A stretch of 64,000 nt of DNA from Desulfomonile tiedjei (GTDB taxonomy: Bacteria; Desulfobacterota; Desulfomonilia; Desulfomonilales; Desulfomonilaceae): assembly GCA_016212925.1 (NCBI GenBank), contig JACRDF010000037.1:122790-186789 (forward strand), in the 5' to 3' direction. The position numbers and the translations under genes were made by a program. Below the pieces are notes generated by a model that saw only the letters and a list, made by a program, of their open reading frames with translations, ran no database searches and had not been told where the DNA came from. Shown in pieces: positions 27,467 to 36,581 of this stretch; positions within the stretch are counted from its first letter, which is position 1; the number at the start of each line of letters is the position of its first letter.

Positions 27467-27485
27467 TTAGATCAGATCGCGCTGA

Positions 27486-27529
27486 AAAAGGGACGATTCG
27501 CCTCTGTTTGAATCGTCCTTTTCTTTTTG
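27486..27529 (+). terminator. Rho-independent terminator of the dsr operon
   Basis: A stem of AAGGGACGATTC with GAATCGTCCTT around a loop of about 10 bases is followed by TTCTTTTT. It begins 20 bp after the dsrP stop. Confidence 0.85.
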
Positions 27530-27708
27530 GCTCCGATGAGACGTAATCTGATCGCAAATCAATATGGCAGCCTGTGCAAAAGTGTTGACATCATCGTTCA
27601 AGCCTTGCATTCTAGTGTCGAGAGATTGGATGGCCTGAGAGCAGCCTGCCGACTGCGAACCCGACCATTCAGTACCAAGGCCAAGCGAACGCCACGAGAG
27701 ACTATTTG

Positions 27709-28890
27709 ATGCCCAAGAGTGTCCAAGCCCTCATAGCACCGGAATTGTTGGTCTGGGCAAGAAATAGAGCTGGTTTCACAGTAGAGCAGGTCGCAAAGAA
27801 ACTTTCCGTCAGACCTGAGCGATTGGAGGAATGGGAAAGCGGTGCAAAGCACCCGACCATCAATCAGCTCCGCCAACTGGCCCAGATCTATAAACGACCT
27901 CTTGCGGTCTTCTATTTATCAGCACCTCCTCTGGACTTTGATCCACTCAGAGATTACAGGAGCATTTGGGGGCGAACGCGAGAGACCGAGTCTCCTGAAC
28001 TTAAATTGGAGATACGGAGAGCCTGGAGCCGGCGAGACATTGCTCTGGATCTCTATCAGTCTTTGGAGGGGGAGCCGCCTTCGTTTTCATTGGAAGTTGA
28101 TGCATCTGAAGGCCCAGAGCATCTTGCTAATAGAATCCGCTCCATACTGGGCGTGACTCGTGAACTCCAAAGTGGGTTCCCCCACGATTACGAAGCGTAC
28201 AACTGGTGGCGATCTGCCCTGGAGCGCCTCGGACTTCTTGTATTTCAGGCTTCGGGAGTTGACCTCTCAGAAATGCGGGGATTCTCGATCAGCGAGCGGC
28301 CCTTTCCTGTGATTGTTGTGAACGTCAAGGACTCCCCTGTTGCACGGATTTTCACAATGCTTCACGAACTTGTCCATATAGTTCAACTAGAGGGGGGCCT
28401 ATGTGATTTGGAGGAGTCCCGAGGCCATCCACGCACTCAAGATGGCGAAGTGTTTAGCAATCGAGTCGCCGGAGAAATTCTTGTCCCGCGGGAGGATCTG
28501 CTCAAAGAGCAGATCGTTACGCGGAGAGGATTTAGTGATTTCTGGCCTAACGAAGAAATCGTCGAACTCGCTCACGCGTTCCGCGTGAGCCAAGAAGTCC
28601 TTGTTCGTCGCTTGCTCATTTGCGGCCTCACTACTGATGACTTCTACCAGCAGAAACGAGCCGAGTGGCGGCAATACAAACGGCCTGTTAGCTCTGGGGG
28701 GCCACAGCCGTACCGAAAGGTCATCAGCACTGTCGGAACGACTTTCGTACGCCTGGTCCTCACCAATTATTACCAAGAGAACATCACGGCTCGTGATGTT
28801 TCTGACTTCCTTAACGTCAGGCTTCGGCATCTAGGCCGAATCGAGCGAGAAGTCATGGGAACCAACGTAGAATTCGAGGCAGTTGCGTGA
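27709..28890 (+). CDS. XRE-HTH / ImmA-IrrE metallopeptidase fusion (toxin-antitoxin-like)
   Basis: This protein of about 393 residues joins an N-terminal XRE helix-turn-helix (about 15-70, FTVEQVAKKLSVRPERLEEWESG) to an ImmA/IrrE zinc peptidase domain with HELVH near 219-223 and a downstream Glu. A C-terminal domain of about 100 residues follows. Such proteins act as regulators or antitoxins, often cleaving a repressor or neutralising a neighbouring toxin. An ATG at 27709 is used; TTG at 27706 is also possible. The stop overlaps the next gene by 4 bases (GTGA), typical of a two-gene module. Confidence 0.9.
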   Translation: MPKSVQALIAPELLVWARNRAGFTVEQVAKKLSVRPERLEEWESGAKHPTINQLRQLAQIYKRPLAVFYLSAPPLDFDPLRDYRSIWGRTRETESPELKLEIRRAWSRRDIALDLYQSLEGEPPSFSLEVDASEGPEHLANRIRSILGVTRELQSGFPHDYEAYNWWRSALERLGLLVFQASGVDLSEMRGFSISERPFPVIVVNVKDSPVARIFTMLHELVHIVQLEGGLCDLEESRGHPRTQDGEVFSNRVAGEILVPREDLLKEQIVTRRGFSDFWPNEEIVELAHAFRVSQEVLVRRLLICGLTTDDFYQQKRAEWRQYKRPVSSGGPQPYRKVISTVGTTFVRLVLTNYYQENITARDVSDFLNVRLRHLGRIEREVMGTNVEFEAVA

Positions 28891-29351
28891 CGTACAGCGT
28901 CGATACGAGCGCTCTCATGGACGGCTGGGTAAGGCACTATCCAAAAGACGTGTTCCCGCGAATCTGGGAATCGATAGATGAATTGATCAGCCAAGAAATC
29001 CTGATAGCCTCCTCAGAGGTCCTGAAAGAACTTGAAAAACAGGAAGACGACCTCACTGCCTGGGCATTGGACCGTAAGCATATGTTCGTTCCCATCGATG
29101 ATGACATCCAGGTATCCATATCCGAAATCCTACGAGATTATCCCCGACTCGTCGATACGCGACGCGATCGCTCCAGTGGAGATCCCTGGGTCATTGCCTT
29201 GGCAAGGGTCCGCAAGTGTTCAGTTCTGACCGGTGAAAGAAGCACCTCCAAGATAGAAAAACCCAACATACCCGACGTCTGCATTGCTCTGGGCATCCGA
29301 TGCGTCAACATGCTCCAGCTATTCAGAGATCAGGAGTGGGTGTTTCGGTAG
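28887..29351 (+). CDS. DUF4411 family PIN-like protein
   Basis: The 154-residue protein starts with GTG overlapping the preceding stop. Residues 1-10 (TYSVDTSALMDG) carry the first PIN-type Asp, RSSGDPWVIALAR carries a later acidic residue, and IPDVCIALGIRC closes the fold. DUF4411 proteins are usual partners of XRE/ImmA fusions and are predicted ribonucleases. This pair is therefore likely a toxin-antitoxin or stress module. The nuclease activity is inferred from the family. Confidence 0.85.
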   Translation: MTYSVDTSALMDGWVRHYPKDVFPRIWESIDELISQEILIASSEVLKELEKQEDDLTAWALDRKHMFVPIDDDIQVSISEILRDYPRLVDTRRDRSSGDPWVIALARVRKCSVLTGERSTSKIEKPNIPDVCIALGIRCVNMLQLFRDQEWVFR

Positions 29352-29410
29352 TGGGAGAAGCCACCGTAGGCTCGGGGTCAGGTTGGTGCAGGATTGCACC
29401 GGGGCTCTTC

Positions 29411-29758
29411 CTAACGAATCCCCCAGGGTAACATCAGCTTTGAGTGAACTTCGTGGGCAGTCTTCTCGTCTTGACACTTCTCGCTAACATCCCTGTACGC
29501 TTCTTCCTCTTCCTTGACAGCCTCAGACCGGCGGGCAAGGACCCACGAGGTGCCGACGCCGCTAACGACAGTGGCCAAGGTCCAGATTGACCCCGGCAGC
29601 CAAGCCTCGCGGAGGAACAGTAGAATTGCCTGAATTAGAAACAGAACGACAGTTGATCCGACTGCGAAAATCAGAACTGTCCACCGGTTGCGCCACTTCG
29701 CGAGTTTCTGATGTCGTCGGCGGGCATATTCACATGGCGTGATCACTGCTCCAGGCAT
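29411..29758 (-). CDS. Hypothetical small membrane protein
   Basis: This protein of about 115 residues has two predicted membrane helices (about 28-52 and 57-78) with a charged Glu-rich C-terminal tail. The ATG at 29758 is preferred because GAGGG precedes it; an ATG at 29800 is also in frame. It belongs to no family I recognise. It is downstream of and convergent with the DUF4411 gene. Confidence 0.5.
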   Translation of the reverse strand: MPGAVITPCEYARRRHQKLAKWRNRWTVLIFAVGSTVVLFLIQAILLFLREAWLPGSIWTLATVVSGVGTSWVLARRSEAVKEEEEAYRDVSEKCQDEKTAHEVHSKLMLPWGIR

Positions 29759-29962
29759 GTGTTCCCTCGGCTGTTTGAGGCTGTCCTTCCTGACCGGCAT
29801 GGCTGTTCCACGCCGAACGAGAAGGCCGAGTCTGTTCTTGACGACCTGTCACTTATTTCGTTGATAACCTCACGAAGTTTCAGACTTTCTTTCGCTCCGT
29901 TCTCGTTCATTGATGGTCAATCATTACATCGACTGTCGATCTTTGGGACGTAAAAAAAAAGC

Positions 29963-30598
29963 CTACTTAGGGAATCCAAGTGTCTCGGCGGCTAGATCGT
30001 AAAGCTGCCTGACGCGGATGAACGCCTTGGCCATGTGCAACCGGTTGAACTTTGCCTTCCTTGGAGCGAGCCAGTATTCAAGCCGCATGTCAATATATGT
30101 CTTTTCATGCACCACTTCAGAGGAATAGGTGACGTTATAGAATCGCCCATGTCCTTCTTTGTGCTGAAGCATTCCATGCTCATCTGTGCGGTAGAGAATC
30201 AGTTCTCTGGGAAGGTTGCTCCCGTAAAGTCCATCGTGCCTAAGCTCGACCTCCACTATGACGCGGTAATCTAATCGTTCGTAAAAGTTCATGTCCACGT
30301 AGTGAGGATTTTTGCTCCCGTCCCATGCCATGGTAATCGGTTCGCCCTTTTCGTTTGTTCCTTTGGGCTCTCGATAGTGAATCACGGTTGTATGCAGATT
30401 CCCGAAGACTCCGAGACTTGCCAGTTCGTCAATCACAGCGCAATGAACAAGCTCCGGCAAAGTGAACATGTTCGGGATACCCGTCCCGGTCGAAGGGTGA
30501 GTCAAGGGGATAGCCCCACTCTTCACTCGGTAGTTAGTGGTTCCAGCCGAAATCCAAGGATAGCATCGTTCAACGTCTTTGGCGGTATAAAGTTGCAT
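29963..30598 (-). CDS. HTH-domain protein (MerR/HTH_17-like N-terminus)
   Basis: This 211-residue protein starts MQLYTAKDVERCYPWISAGTT, which reads as a winged helix-turn-helix of the MerR/excisionase kind, followed by a Leu-rich helix region to about residue 70. The remaining part has no recognised family, with Tyr/His-rich segments. Its promoter has a perfect -35 and a near-perfect -10, and an inverted repeat lies in the spacer, so self-repression is likely. It may regulate adjacent accessory genes. Function beyond DNA binding is unknown. Confidence 0.7.
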   Translation of the reverse strand: MQLYTAKDVERCYPWISAGTTNYRVKSGAIPLTHPSTGTGIPNMFTLPELVHCAVIDELASLGVFGNLHTTVIHYREPKGTNEKGEPITMAWDGSKNPHYVDMNFYERLDYRVIVEVELRHDGLYGSNLPRELILYRTDEHGMLQHKEGHGRFYNVTYSSEVVHEKTYIDMRLEYWLAPRKAKFNRLHMAKAFIRVRQLYDLAAETLGFPK

Positions 30599-30604
30599 GG
30601 TTAT

Positions 30605-30634
30605 CTTATAGATTGACGACCAATCTCATGTCAA
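30605..30634 (-). promoter_or_regulatory. Promoter and operator of the HTH gene
   Basis: On the minus strand TTGACA (30634-30629) and TATAAG (30610-30605) are 18 bases apart. The spacer holds the inverted repeat GATTG-ACGAC-CAATC (30611-30625). Only 6 bases separate the -10 box from the ATG, so transcription should begin at or beside the start codon. No ribosome site fits, suggesting a leaderless message and autoregulation. Confidence 0.7.
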
Positions 30635-30795
30635 GAAAAAAATGAATTGCGATTGTGGTTAGCAAACGGGGGAGGCTGGGATTGGGGTCCTCCCGGTCCT
30701 GTTGACACGTGGTCATGCCGGCCGCTGGGATGAAAAAACCATTCTTGGCGGCCCTGCCTCCGCAAAGACATAATCCTATGGCCGGTCAGAACGGC

Positions 30796-32889
30796 TTACG
30801 GGGTATCGAAGCTTTCAACCACTCCTACGAGACTCGTGGACGAAGAAGGAGGTGAAACGGCATTGACGCCCATACCACGTTTCGCAAAACCTGCCCATAC
30901 CTCTGGTAACTCCTCGGGTTGAAGGGCGGAAACCGCGGTGATAATTCCATCACGCGCCTGGGTGAACGTAGGCATGGATGGCGTCTGCTTCAGGCCTCCA
31001 ACTACATATTTGAGCATGCGCTTTTCGGCTTCTGCGTGCCCATGCTTGGCAACCAGATTGACGAACACCTCCCAGAGGACCGAGCACCAGACCTCACCAG
31101 CGTTGTGCGCCTCGCTGTTTACATTCGGAACGCGAGGATTTCGTGGCGGTCCACTCGGGAGAATGACGTTGTTGCTAATATGCTTAAATGTCAGAGGATT
31201 CTTTGTCATATCTACCGAATAGGGATAACGTCTAATGGAGAAATAGTAGTTCTCTCTAAAATTCGGTCTCACATCGGTCCAGCCTCCGGCTGCGAAAACG
31301 CCCGTCGCGAAGTTGTCGGTAGCCTGGGATGTCATGCAGATTGCAAAGAAATCGCCCCAACCTTCCCCCATAGCCCTACCCTGTGGGTTCCACAGTCCGT
31401 TTGCATTGCCTACGAGACGACCAGTGATGTAATGCCCCATCTCGTGAAATGTGATGAGTGCTTCATGGTTGCTTGTGCGACTAGGAAATTCAGGGGCGCA
31501 GTTCCGAAACTCAAACATCTGCATCAAGGGACTGGACCCTTCTGCAGGAGTTGCCATATTCGCATTGTCGTGGCCGCTATAGTCGTTCCCTTCGGCCAGA
31601 ATGGGATCACCGCCGATTCCGAGTCCAAACTTGTCCTGCTGCGCGTTACCCGAAGCCTCGTCAAAACCGGCCTCGTACCAACGGTCATGAAGCCAGTTCA
31701 CGTGGAAAAACATTCCAACCAGGCTGCTTTGGAGATTGTTGGGGTCGCCGGCCGGCTTAGTGTGATCATATGAGTAATCGAAAGTCCTGGGTCCGTTGGC
31801 CTGTGCAAATACATCGCCCGCGCCGAAATGATTGGGCGCTTTCAGGTCTGCATATACCACGCAATTATTGCCCCTTGTGATGTCTGCGTCCGGGGGTAGC
31901 CAGGGACGGCCCGAGAGCAAGCTTTCGATTTCGACAAGTTTTTCCGGGACGGGTGGGGCCTGAAAACCGTCCGGAACGCCCGTTGGATGAGGAGTCCCAG
32001 GGGCTGGGCCGTCTTCGGGTCGAAAAACAGCGTCGCCGGTATTGTGAACGCGATATTTGAATGCAATATCGGAAGTCAATCTCTTCCGGAAAAGGACATC
32101 CGGCGTGTCCACCGAATCAATGACATAACTGAAGGCAGGGCAGCCCTTAATCCAAATTTCCATGTAATACCCGGGAACAAAAACCGCTTGCCCGAGTGGA
32201 AACATAACTTCCTTGAGCCGCACCAGCCGGTCGAATTGTGGTCGAGTTTCATTCTCTTTAGGCATAAAGCCGTAGAAGCGATAAGGACCGGAATCTGCCT
32301 GAGCATCAGCACGTGAGAAATCAGTCGGTTCATAGACTACGCCTGTAATATCCAACGCAGCCTTTGCAATCGCTTCTCCTTCGCTTGTCGCGACGGATGC
32401 CCGGGCACTCGTCCGCGCCGCGGCGGTTCCGGGAAAGAGTCTTCCGGTCAACGAAATCACTTCATTGGACGGGCTGACGACAGCACTCAGTTCCGAGCTA
32501 AAAACTTCTTTCCCCTCAATACGTTGAATCAAACGGACGGTGCTCAGACCTTGCCGGCTGACCGAGACCACCTCGACCGTCGCGGTATCCTCAGGTGTCA
32601 GTTCCCATAGATCTCCGCGGTTTTTGACGAACTCGGTAACCGCCTCTTCTGCGGTATCGGCAGGCTGCGTCGACAAACGCCCGGCAGGTTCTCGACGCAC
32701 GATTCGTACGGGAAGCTGCGTTGCCTCATCGTAATCCACTTGCAGGTCCGGGACATCAGTGGATAGGCGTTCATGGCCCGCAGTGGTCGCGGGGGCCACC
32801 GCTGCCGGCCGGGTACCCTTTGAAACCCGATAACCTGCGTCGTATAGAGCGTGAAAATTCTCAGGGAACAGTTTATCGACGTTGCTCAT
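30796..32889 (-). CDS. M36 (fungalysin-like) metallopeptidase
   Basis: The 697-residue protein has an FTP-type propeptide (about 60-260) and a catalytic domain with FHEMGHYITGRL (the HExxH zinc site) and a later GEGWGDFFA with the third-ligand Glu, a pattern of family M36. No clear Sec signal is visible at the N-terminus (MSNVDKLFPENFHALYDAGYRVSKG), which is odd for a normally secreted protease. GGGGGGAA precedes the ATG. It stands alone on this strand. Family M36 is common in fungi and patchy in bacteria. Confidence 0.88.
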   Translation of the reverse strand: MSNVDKLFPENFHALYDAGYRVSKGTRPAAVAPATTAGHERLSTDVPDLQVDYDEATQLPVRIVRREPAGRLSTQPADTAEEAVTEFVKNRGDLWELTPEDTATVEVVSVSRQGLSTVRLIQRIEGKEVFSSELSAVVSPSNEVISLTGRLFPGTAAARTSARASVATSEGEAIAKAALDITGVVYEPTDFSRADAQADSGPYRFYGFMPKENETRPQFDRLVRLKEVMFPLGQAVFVPGYYMEIWIKGCPAFSYVIDSVDTPDVLFRKRLTSDIAFKYRVHNTGDAVFRPEDGPAPGTPHPTGVPDGFQAPPVPEKLVEIESLLSGRPWLPPDADITRGNNCVVYADLKAPNHFGAGDVFAQANGPRTFDYSYDHTKPAGDPNNLQSSLVGMFFHVNWLHDRWYEAGFDEASGNAQQDKFGLGIGGDPILAEGNDYSGHDNANMATPAEGSSPLMQMFEFRNCAPEFPSRTSNHEALITFHEMGHYITGRLVGNANGLWNPQGRAMGEGWGDFFAICMTSQATDNFATGVFAAGGWTDVRPNFRENYYFSIRRYPYSVDMTKNPLTFKHISNNVILPSGPPRNPRVPNVNSEAHNAGEVWCSVLWEVFVNLVAKHGHAEAEKRMLKYVVGGLKQTPSMPTFTQARDGIITAVSALQPEELPEVWAGFAKRGMGVNAVSPPSSSTSLVGVVESFDTP

Positions 32890-33497
32890 GACATTCCCCC
32901 CTATTCTGCTGGTCGTGATTCAATTGATTTTTATGTGCAACTAGACCGAAGGCTATCCGGCTTCAGCTGCACCTACGAAAACTTGACCTAAGGCAACGTG
33001 TCTCACCAATGCTATGCCTTTGCAGAACTGCAATTCCGGAAGTGAGTGTCCGAGTGTGAGAGGGATCTTTCAGCAAGCGCACCAGCACCTGTGGTATGTC
33101 CTCCATGCCGCTGGAACATAGGCCCCTGACTCATGCCCCCCGCAAGGACGCCGAACTCAACCGCATATTTTCAGAAAAAAATTAATGGAATAGTTCCTCT
33201 TACTCTACAAAGCATTGCCGAATCAGAAAAGCATGTCAAGGAGAATTCCCGGATCTCCGTAACCTTTTAGCCACTTAGGGGAGGTAAATAGGAGTGCTGT
33301 TCGATTTTTCCCGCGAAAGGCGCCGTGTTTGCCCTGGGCGACAACAAGGACCATTGCAATTACATCCGTTTTTGGGGTTATATTGTTAAGGAGGTACAAG
33401 GAAAAGGCCTGTTGATTTATCGGTCCAACGACCGAAATAGGGTCGGTGACCAACTCCCCTAAACCAAAGGATAATTCTACGGAGCCATAAGCCGCTT
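32890..33497. other. Gene-free stretch
   Basis: I see no convincing coding region, repeat or regulatory signal in these 600 bp upstream of the M36 gene and before a small membrane protein. Confidence 0.5.
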
Positions 33498-33785
33498 ATG
33501 CGTTTCATCCAAAGATTTCTGGTGGCTGTCTCGCCCTTGCTGTTCACGCTTTTGTTTGCGTGGCTGGTCATGGAAGGTCATCTCAATTTGGGCGGTGGTT
33601 GCAAGGACATCTTTGTCGCGATTCCGTTACTGGTCTGGTCGCTTGCGTTCCTCATATGCTACGTCGTGCTTTGGTGGCGCGGACGCGCCCTCGGTCGGTC
33701 CGTTGCGATTGCTTCCGTTGTCGCTACCGGACTCGTTTTGGTTGCTTGGGTTGGAATCCTGGGCATTTTGTTCCTGTGGGGTTGA
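33498..33785 (+). CDS. Hypothetical small membrane protein
   Basis: This 95-residue protein is nearly all hydrophobic, with three predicted membrane helices (about 5-25, 37-60 and 69-93). GGAG lies 13 bases before the ATG. No family recognised. Nearby genes give no clue to its role. Confidence 0.55.
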   Translation: MRFIQRFLVAVSPLLFTLLFAWLVMEGHLNLGGGCKDIFVAIPLLVWSLAFLICYVVLWWRGRALGRSVAIASVVATGLVLVAWVGILGILFLWG

Positions 33786-34061
33786 TGAGTTCATCGTGGG
33801 GTCACCCATTGGCTTATCTCAGAGACTCACCGCATAGAAAGGCAGGGTAACATGGGCTCATCCGGCATTTGCGTACTTGACCAATCGCAATCAAGATGAC
33901 TAGTTATTTTAGACAGTTGAAAGGCCTCGAAGTCCTTCCAGCGAGAAATGCTGAGGCCGCAATGCACTCCGCAGGTCACGGACTTCGAGACTATCCTGAT
34001 CGACTGATGAATGGACACGTAACATGAGCCAAGAGCCGACTTGACCCCTCACTCCCCTCAC

Positions 34062-34316
34062 TTAACTTAAGGGCTGGTCTTCACCAGTGTTCCAGAGGAA
34101 CACACGATAGTAGGCCGGCGATTTATCGCCGGTTACTCGGCAAATCAAAGGATTTCTCAGTCCCGGAGGGACGGCTGAGCCAATGGCAGCGAACCTTGGT
34201 GATCGGTCGTCCCTGCCGGGACTAAGGGTTGCTTTCGTCGGCTTTCCCGGCGATGAATCGCCGGGCTACTCTCGTCTCGTCCCTCTGGGACGAAAGAGAT
34301 TAGAACCTTAAGTTAA
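34062..34316. repeat. MITE-like element with perfect 11-bp inverted ends
   Basis: TTAACTTAAGG at 34062-34072 and CCTTAAGTTAA at 34306-34316 are perfect inverted repeats. They frame 255 bp of non-coding sequence packed with smaller hairpins (GCCGGCGATTTATCGCCGG, TCCCGGAGGGACGG, CGTCCCTCTGGGACG). The only copy seen in the window. The rest of the gap 33786-34363 holds no recognised gene. Confidence 0.65.
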
Positions 34317-34363
34317 CGCCTATGCCCCCGGTGTCCCCAGCATTCACAGAATTCCAGCGTGAA

Positions 34364-35287
34364 CTATTTACAGACCCATGAATAGAAATCATGAAATATC
34401 AAACCGAAATCCGGTTTCGCTGAACTGAGGGAACCGCTAATGGGCGGCCTCGCGTTATCTTCGCAGTACAGATCGAAGCGATGGCCCTTTTCACAATCGG
34501 AGTACTTCATGGTCACTTTGCTCCCATAATATACCGGTCCCTTGAAGGCCACATCGAGGCGAACAGGTTCGTCTGCCTGGACTGGGGGTAGATGTCGGAG
34601 GCAAAGAGCCACGCTCAACTGAGCGTGAGCGAAATCCCGGCGAAACCCCATCCGTCGGGCATAAGGTGAAAAATAGTGGATAGGGTTGTAGTCGCCCGCC
34701 ATGAGTCCGAAACAGAAGCCGCCTCCATTGGGCATGGTCCATGTCTTGTCAACGTTGTCTTCCGACAAAGGAGGCAACTGAGCGAGTGGTGACGGCGGAT
34801 CCGGCTCACCGAAGTCGCCGGGGAAGAAATAAGTGTGAATGCTCTCCCACACATGGTCTCCGCCCGCCTCTAAACCGCTGTACATATCCATTTCCAGCCC
34901 CTTCGCCACAACCCGCTGACCGACTATCATGCATGAGACGTCCATAGTCTCCTGTAGATTGATCGGTCGATGCTGGATGACGTGATTGCGAACCTGCATC
35001 ATGCGAACATAGAGCAACGGGAATTGGCCGTGACAAACAATGCTCACGTGCAGGGGGAACACGAACACAAGCGGGTAGACAAGAGGCATAGTATCGGCTG
35101 GAGCCAGACCGCACGCGTCCGTGAACCGTTTCAGATGCCGTCTGTCTATCTTGAAGCTCCGCAACTCCGAATGCATCGCGGGCAATGCCTGTTCTGGCGA
35201 TAGACTGCCACGTCGCGCAAACAGCGCCCGTCCATATAAGGGGAGCAGTCGCGGACGATTCGTATACTTAAGGCTTACAGCATGCAT
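34364..35287 (-). CDS. MaoC-like acyl dehydratase (hot-dog fold)
   Basis: The 307-residue protein has two hot-dog-like halves. The C-terminal half contains GLMAGDYNPIHYFSPYARRMGFRRDFAHAQLS, the hydratase signature with Asp and His of MaoC dehydratases. It may act on enoyl-CoA or fatty acyl intermediates. AGGAGG lies 5 bases before the ATG. It follows the TetR gene by 54 bp on the same strand, forming a two-gene unit that TetR probably controls. Confidence 0.85.
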   Translation of the reverse strand: MHAVSLKYTNRPRLLPLYGRALFARRGSLSPEQALPAMHSELRSFKIDRRHLKRFTDACGLAPADTMPLVYPLVFVFPLHVSIVCHGQFPLLYVRMMQVRNHVIQHRPINLQETMDVSCMIVGQRVVAKGLEMDMYSGLEAGGDHVWESIHTYFFPGDFGEPDPPSPLAQLPPLSEDNVDKTWTMPNGGGFCFGLMAGDYNPIHYFSPYARRMGFRRDFAHAQLSVALCLRHLPPVQADEPVRLDVAFKGPVYYGSKVTMKYSDCEKGHRFDLYCEDNARPPISGSLSSAKPDFGLIFHDFYSWVCK

Positions 35288-35341
35288 GGTTTCCTCCTTT
35301 CCAAAGAAACAAATGGTTTGTTGCCGTTGCGTACGGCAGAT

Positions 35342-35959
35342 TCATTTCTTGTCCGGTTCAACTTCCAGACACTTCCAGGCGGCTGAAGCCAGCTCTTGCA
35401 TGGCATGATCCAGCGGTGTGCACGTTTGGCCGGCCAGGTACAGCCGGGTATACTCCATGAGCGGCCCCAGGAGTATCGCCACGTACATGTCGGGCGGCAA
35501 TCGGCGGACCGTTCCTGCCAACACTTGCGCACCAAGCCACCTTGCACAGCGCCTCATGAATTCAGCATTCAACGCTGCAAACACGTCCGTGGCGGAGGCC
35601 ATGAACGTCGCGTGGGCCTTCTGGAACAGGTAGCGCGTCCAATCCGGATGCTCGCTAACCCATTGCAGATGATAGCGGATCACGGCAAAAATCCCGTTTC
35701 GGGCACTGGGCTGCTTTTCCAGCACAGCCAGGAAACCTTCCTGGTAGTCCCTAATCCCTTCGAGGTAGACCTCAGCAGCCAATTGTTCCTTGCTTTTGAA
35801 ATGGTGGTAGATGCTGCCAGTGCTCGCGTTGGAGCGGCGTTGAATTTCCGCCATGCTGGTTCGTGCGAACCCCAGTTCGGTGAAGCAGGCAAGAGCACCC
35901 CGGATAATCTCCTGGCGCCGGGAGGGCGTCTTTGCATGCCTGGAATTTCTTGTCTTCAT
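35342..35959 (-). CDS. TetR/AcrR family transcriptional regulator
   Basis: The 205-residue protein has the TetR HTH (about 13-60: RQEIIRGALACFTELGFARTSMAEIQRRSNASTGSIYHHFKSKEQL) and a C-terminal ligand domain. Its own promoter overlaps the palindrome TAGAAT-ATA-ATTCTA, so self-repression and control of the MaoC gene are likely. The inducer may be an acyl-CoA or lipid, given the neighbour. The -10 box ends 6 bases before the ATG, implying a leaderless message. Confidence 0.93.
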   Translation of the reverse strand: MKTRNSRHAKTPSRRQEIIRGALACFTELGFARTSMAEIQRRSNASTGSIYHHFKSKEQLAAEVYLEGIRDYQEGFLAVLEKQPSARNGIFAVIRYHLQWVSEHPDWTRYLFQKAHATFMASATDVFAALNAEFMRRCARWLGAQVLAGTVRRLPPDMYVAILLGPLMEYTRLYLAGQTCTPLDHAMQELASAAWKCLEVEPDKK

Positions 35960-35965
35960 ATTAGA

Positions 35966-35994
35966 ATCATATTTTAGAATATAATTCTAGTCAA
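35966..35994 (-). promoter_or_regulatory. Promoter and operator of the TetR-MaoC unit
   Basis: On the minus strand TTGACT (35994-35989) and TATGAT (35971-35966) are 17 bases apart. A palindrome with perfect 6-base arms (35975-35989) covers the spacer, and another TAGAAT half-site lies at 35962-35967. Only 6 bases follow the -10 before the ATG. Confidence 0.75.
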
Positions 35995-36145
35995 GCGAAA
36001 AAATGTGCCTCAGTTGGCCAGGATTTTTTCTGAGACCCGCGGCCTTCCGGAAGACGTGAGAATAAGATTGCAAGGACATTCAAGGAGATGCTACTATCGT
36101 GTCGAAGACAGATGGCAGCGGGCAATTGAAATGAAGGAACTCGTT

Positions 36146-36424
36146 ATGAAAAAGGTGTTGGTCGCTCTTATACTGACCGGATTATTGACGTCATCGGCCA
36201 TGGCGCAGATCGTGGTCGGTCCTGAAGGGATAATCGCAGCGAATGGAGCACTCCATTATGTGGTCCCTTCACCCCACTATGTGTACATGGGAGCGACGCC
36301 CTTCGGCGCGTATCATTACCCAATGCCGTTGTACAATATGTCGTATCCGATGGTGCCGGTGCCGGTCGCACCGCTGTGGAACACACCCGACGATCTCCCG
36401 CCATCTTCCATACCTACGCGATGA
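36146..36424 (+). CDS. Small exported protein
   Basis: The 92-residue protein has a signal peptide (KKVLVALILTGLLTSSAMAQ) and a mature part rich in Tyr, Pro, Met and His, including SPHYVYMGATPFGAYHYPMP. GAAGGAAC lies 9 bases before ATG 36146. The open frame begins earlier at 36005, but without a signal. No family recognised; compare the Tyr-rich exported protein at 37281. Confidence 0.65.
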   Translation: MKKVLVALILTGLLTSSAMAQIVVGPEGIIAANGALHYVVPSPHYVYMGATPFGAYHYPMPLYNMSYPMVPVPVAPLWNTPDDLPPSSIPTR

Positions 36425-36581
36425 TTCTTTGAGATCGGCCGCCGCTCGAGGATCAGGCAACACCACACCCTCTGGCGGCTCGAACATGGCCAGACCATCG
36501 TTCCGCCAATTAAAATCTCCTTGTGAAGCCGTATTCAGAACAATGCGCCCCGCGTCTAACCCGCCGGCGCCGCGTTTGTGC

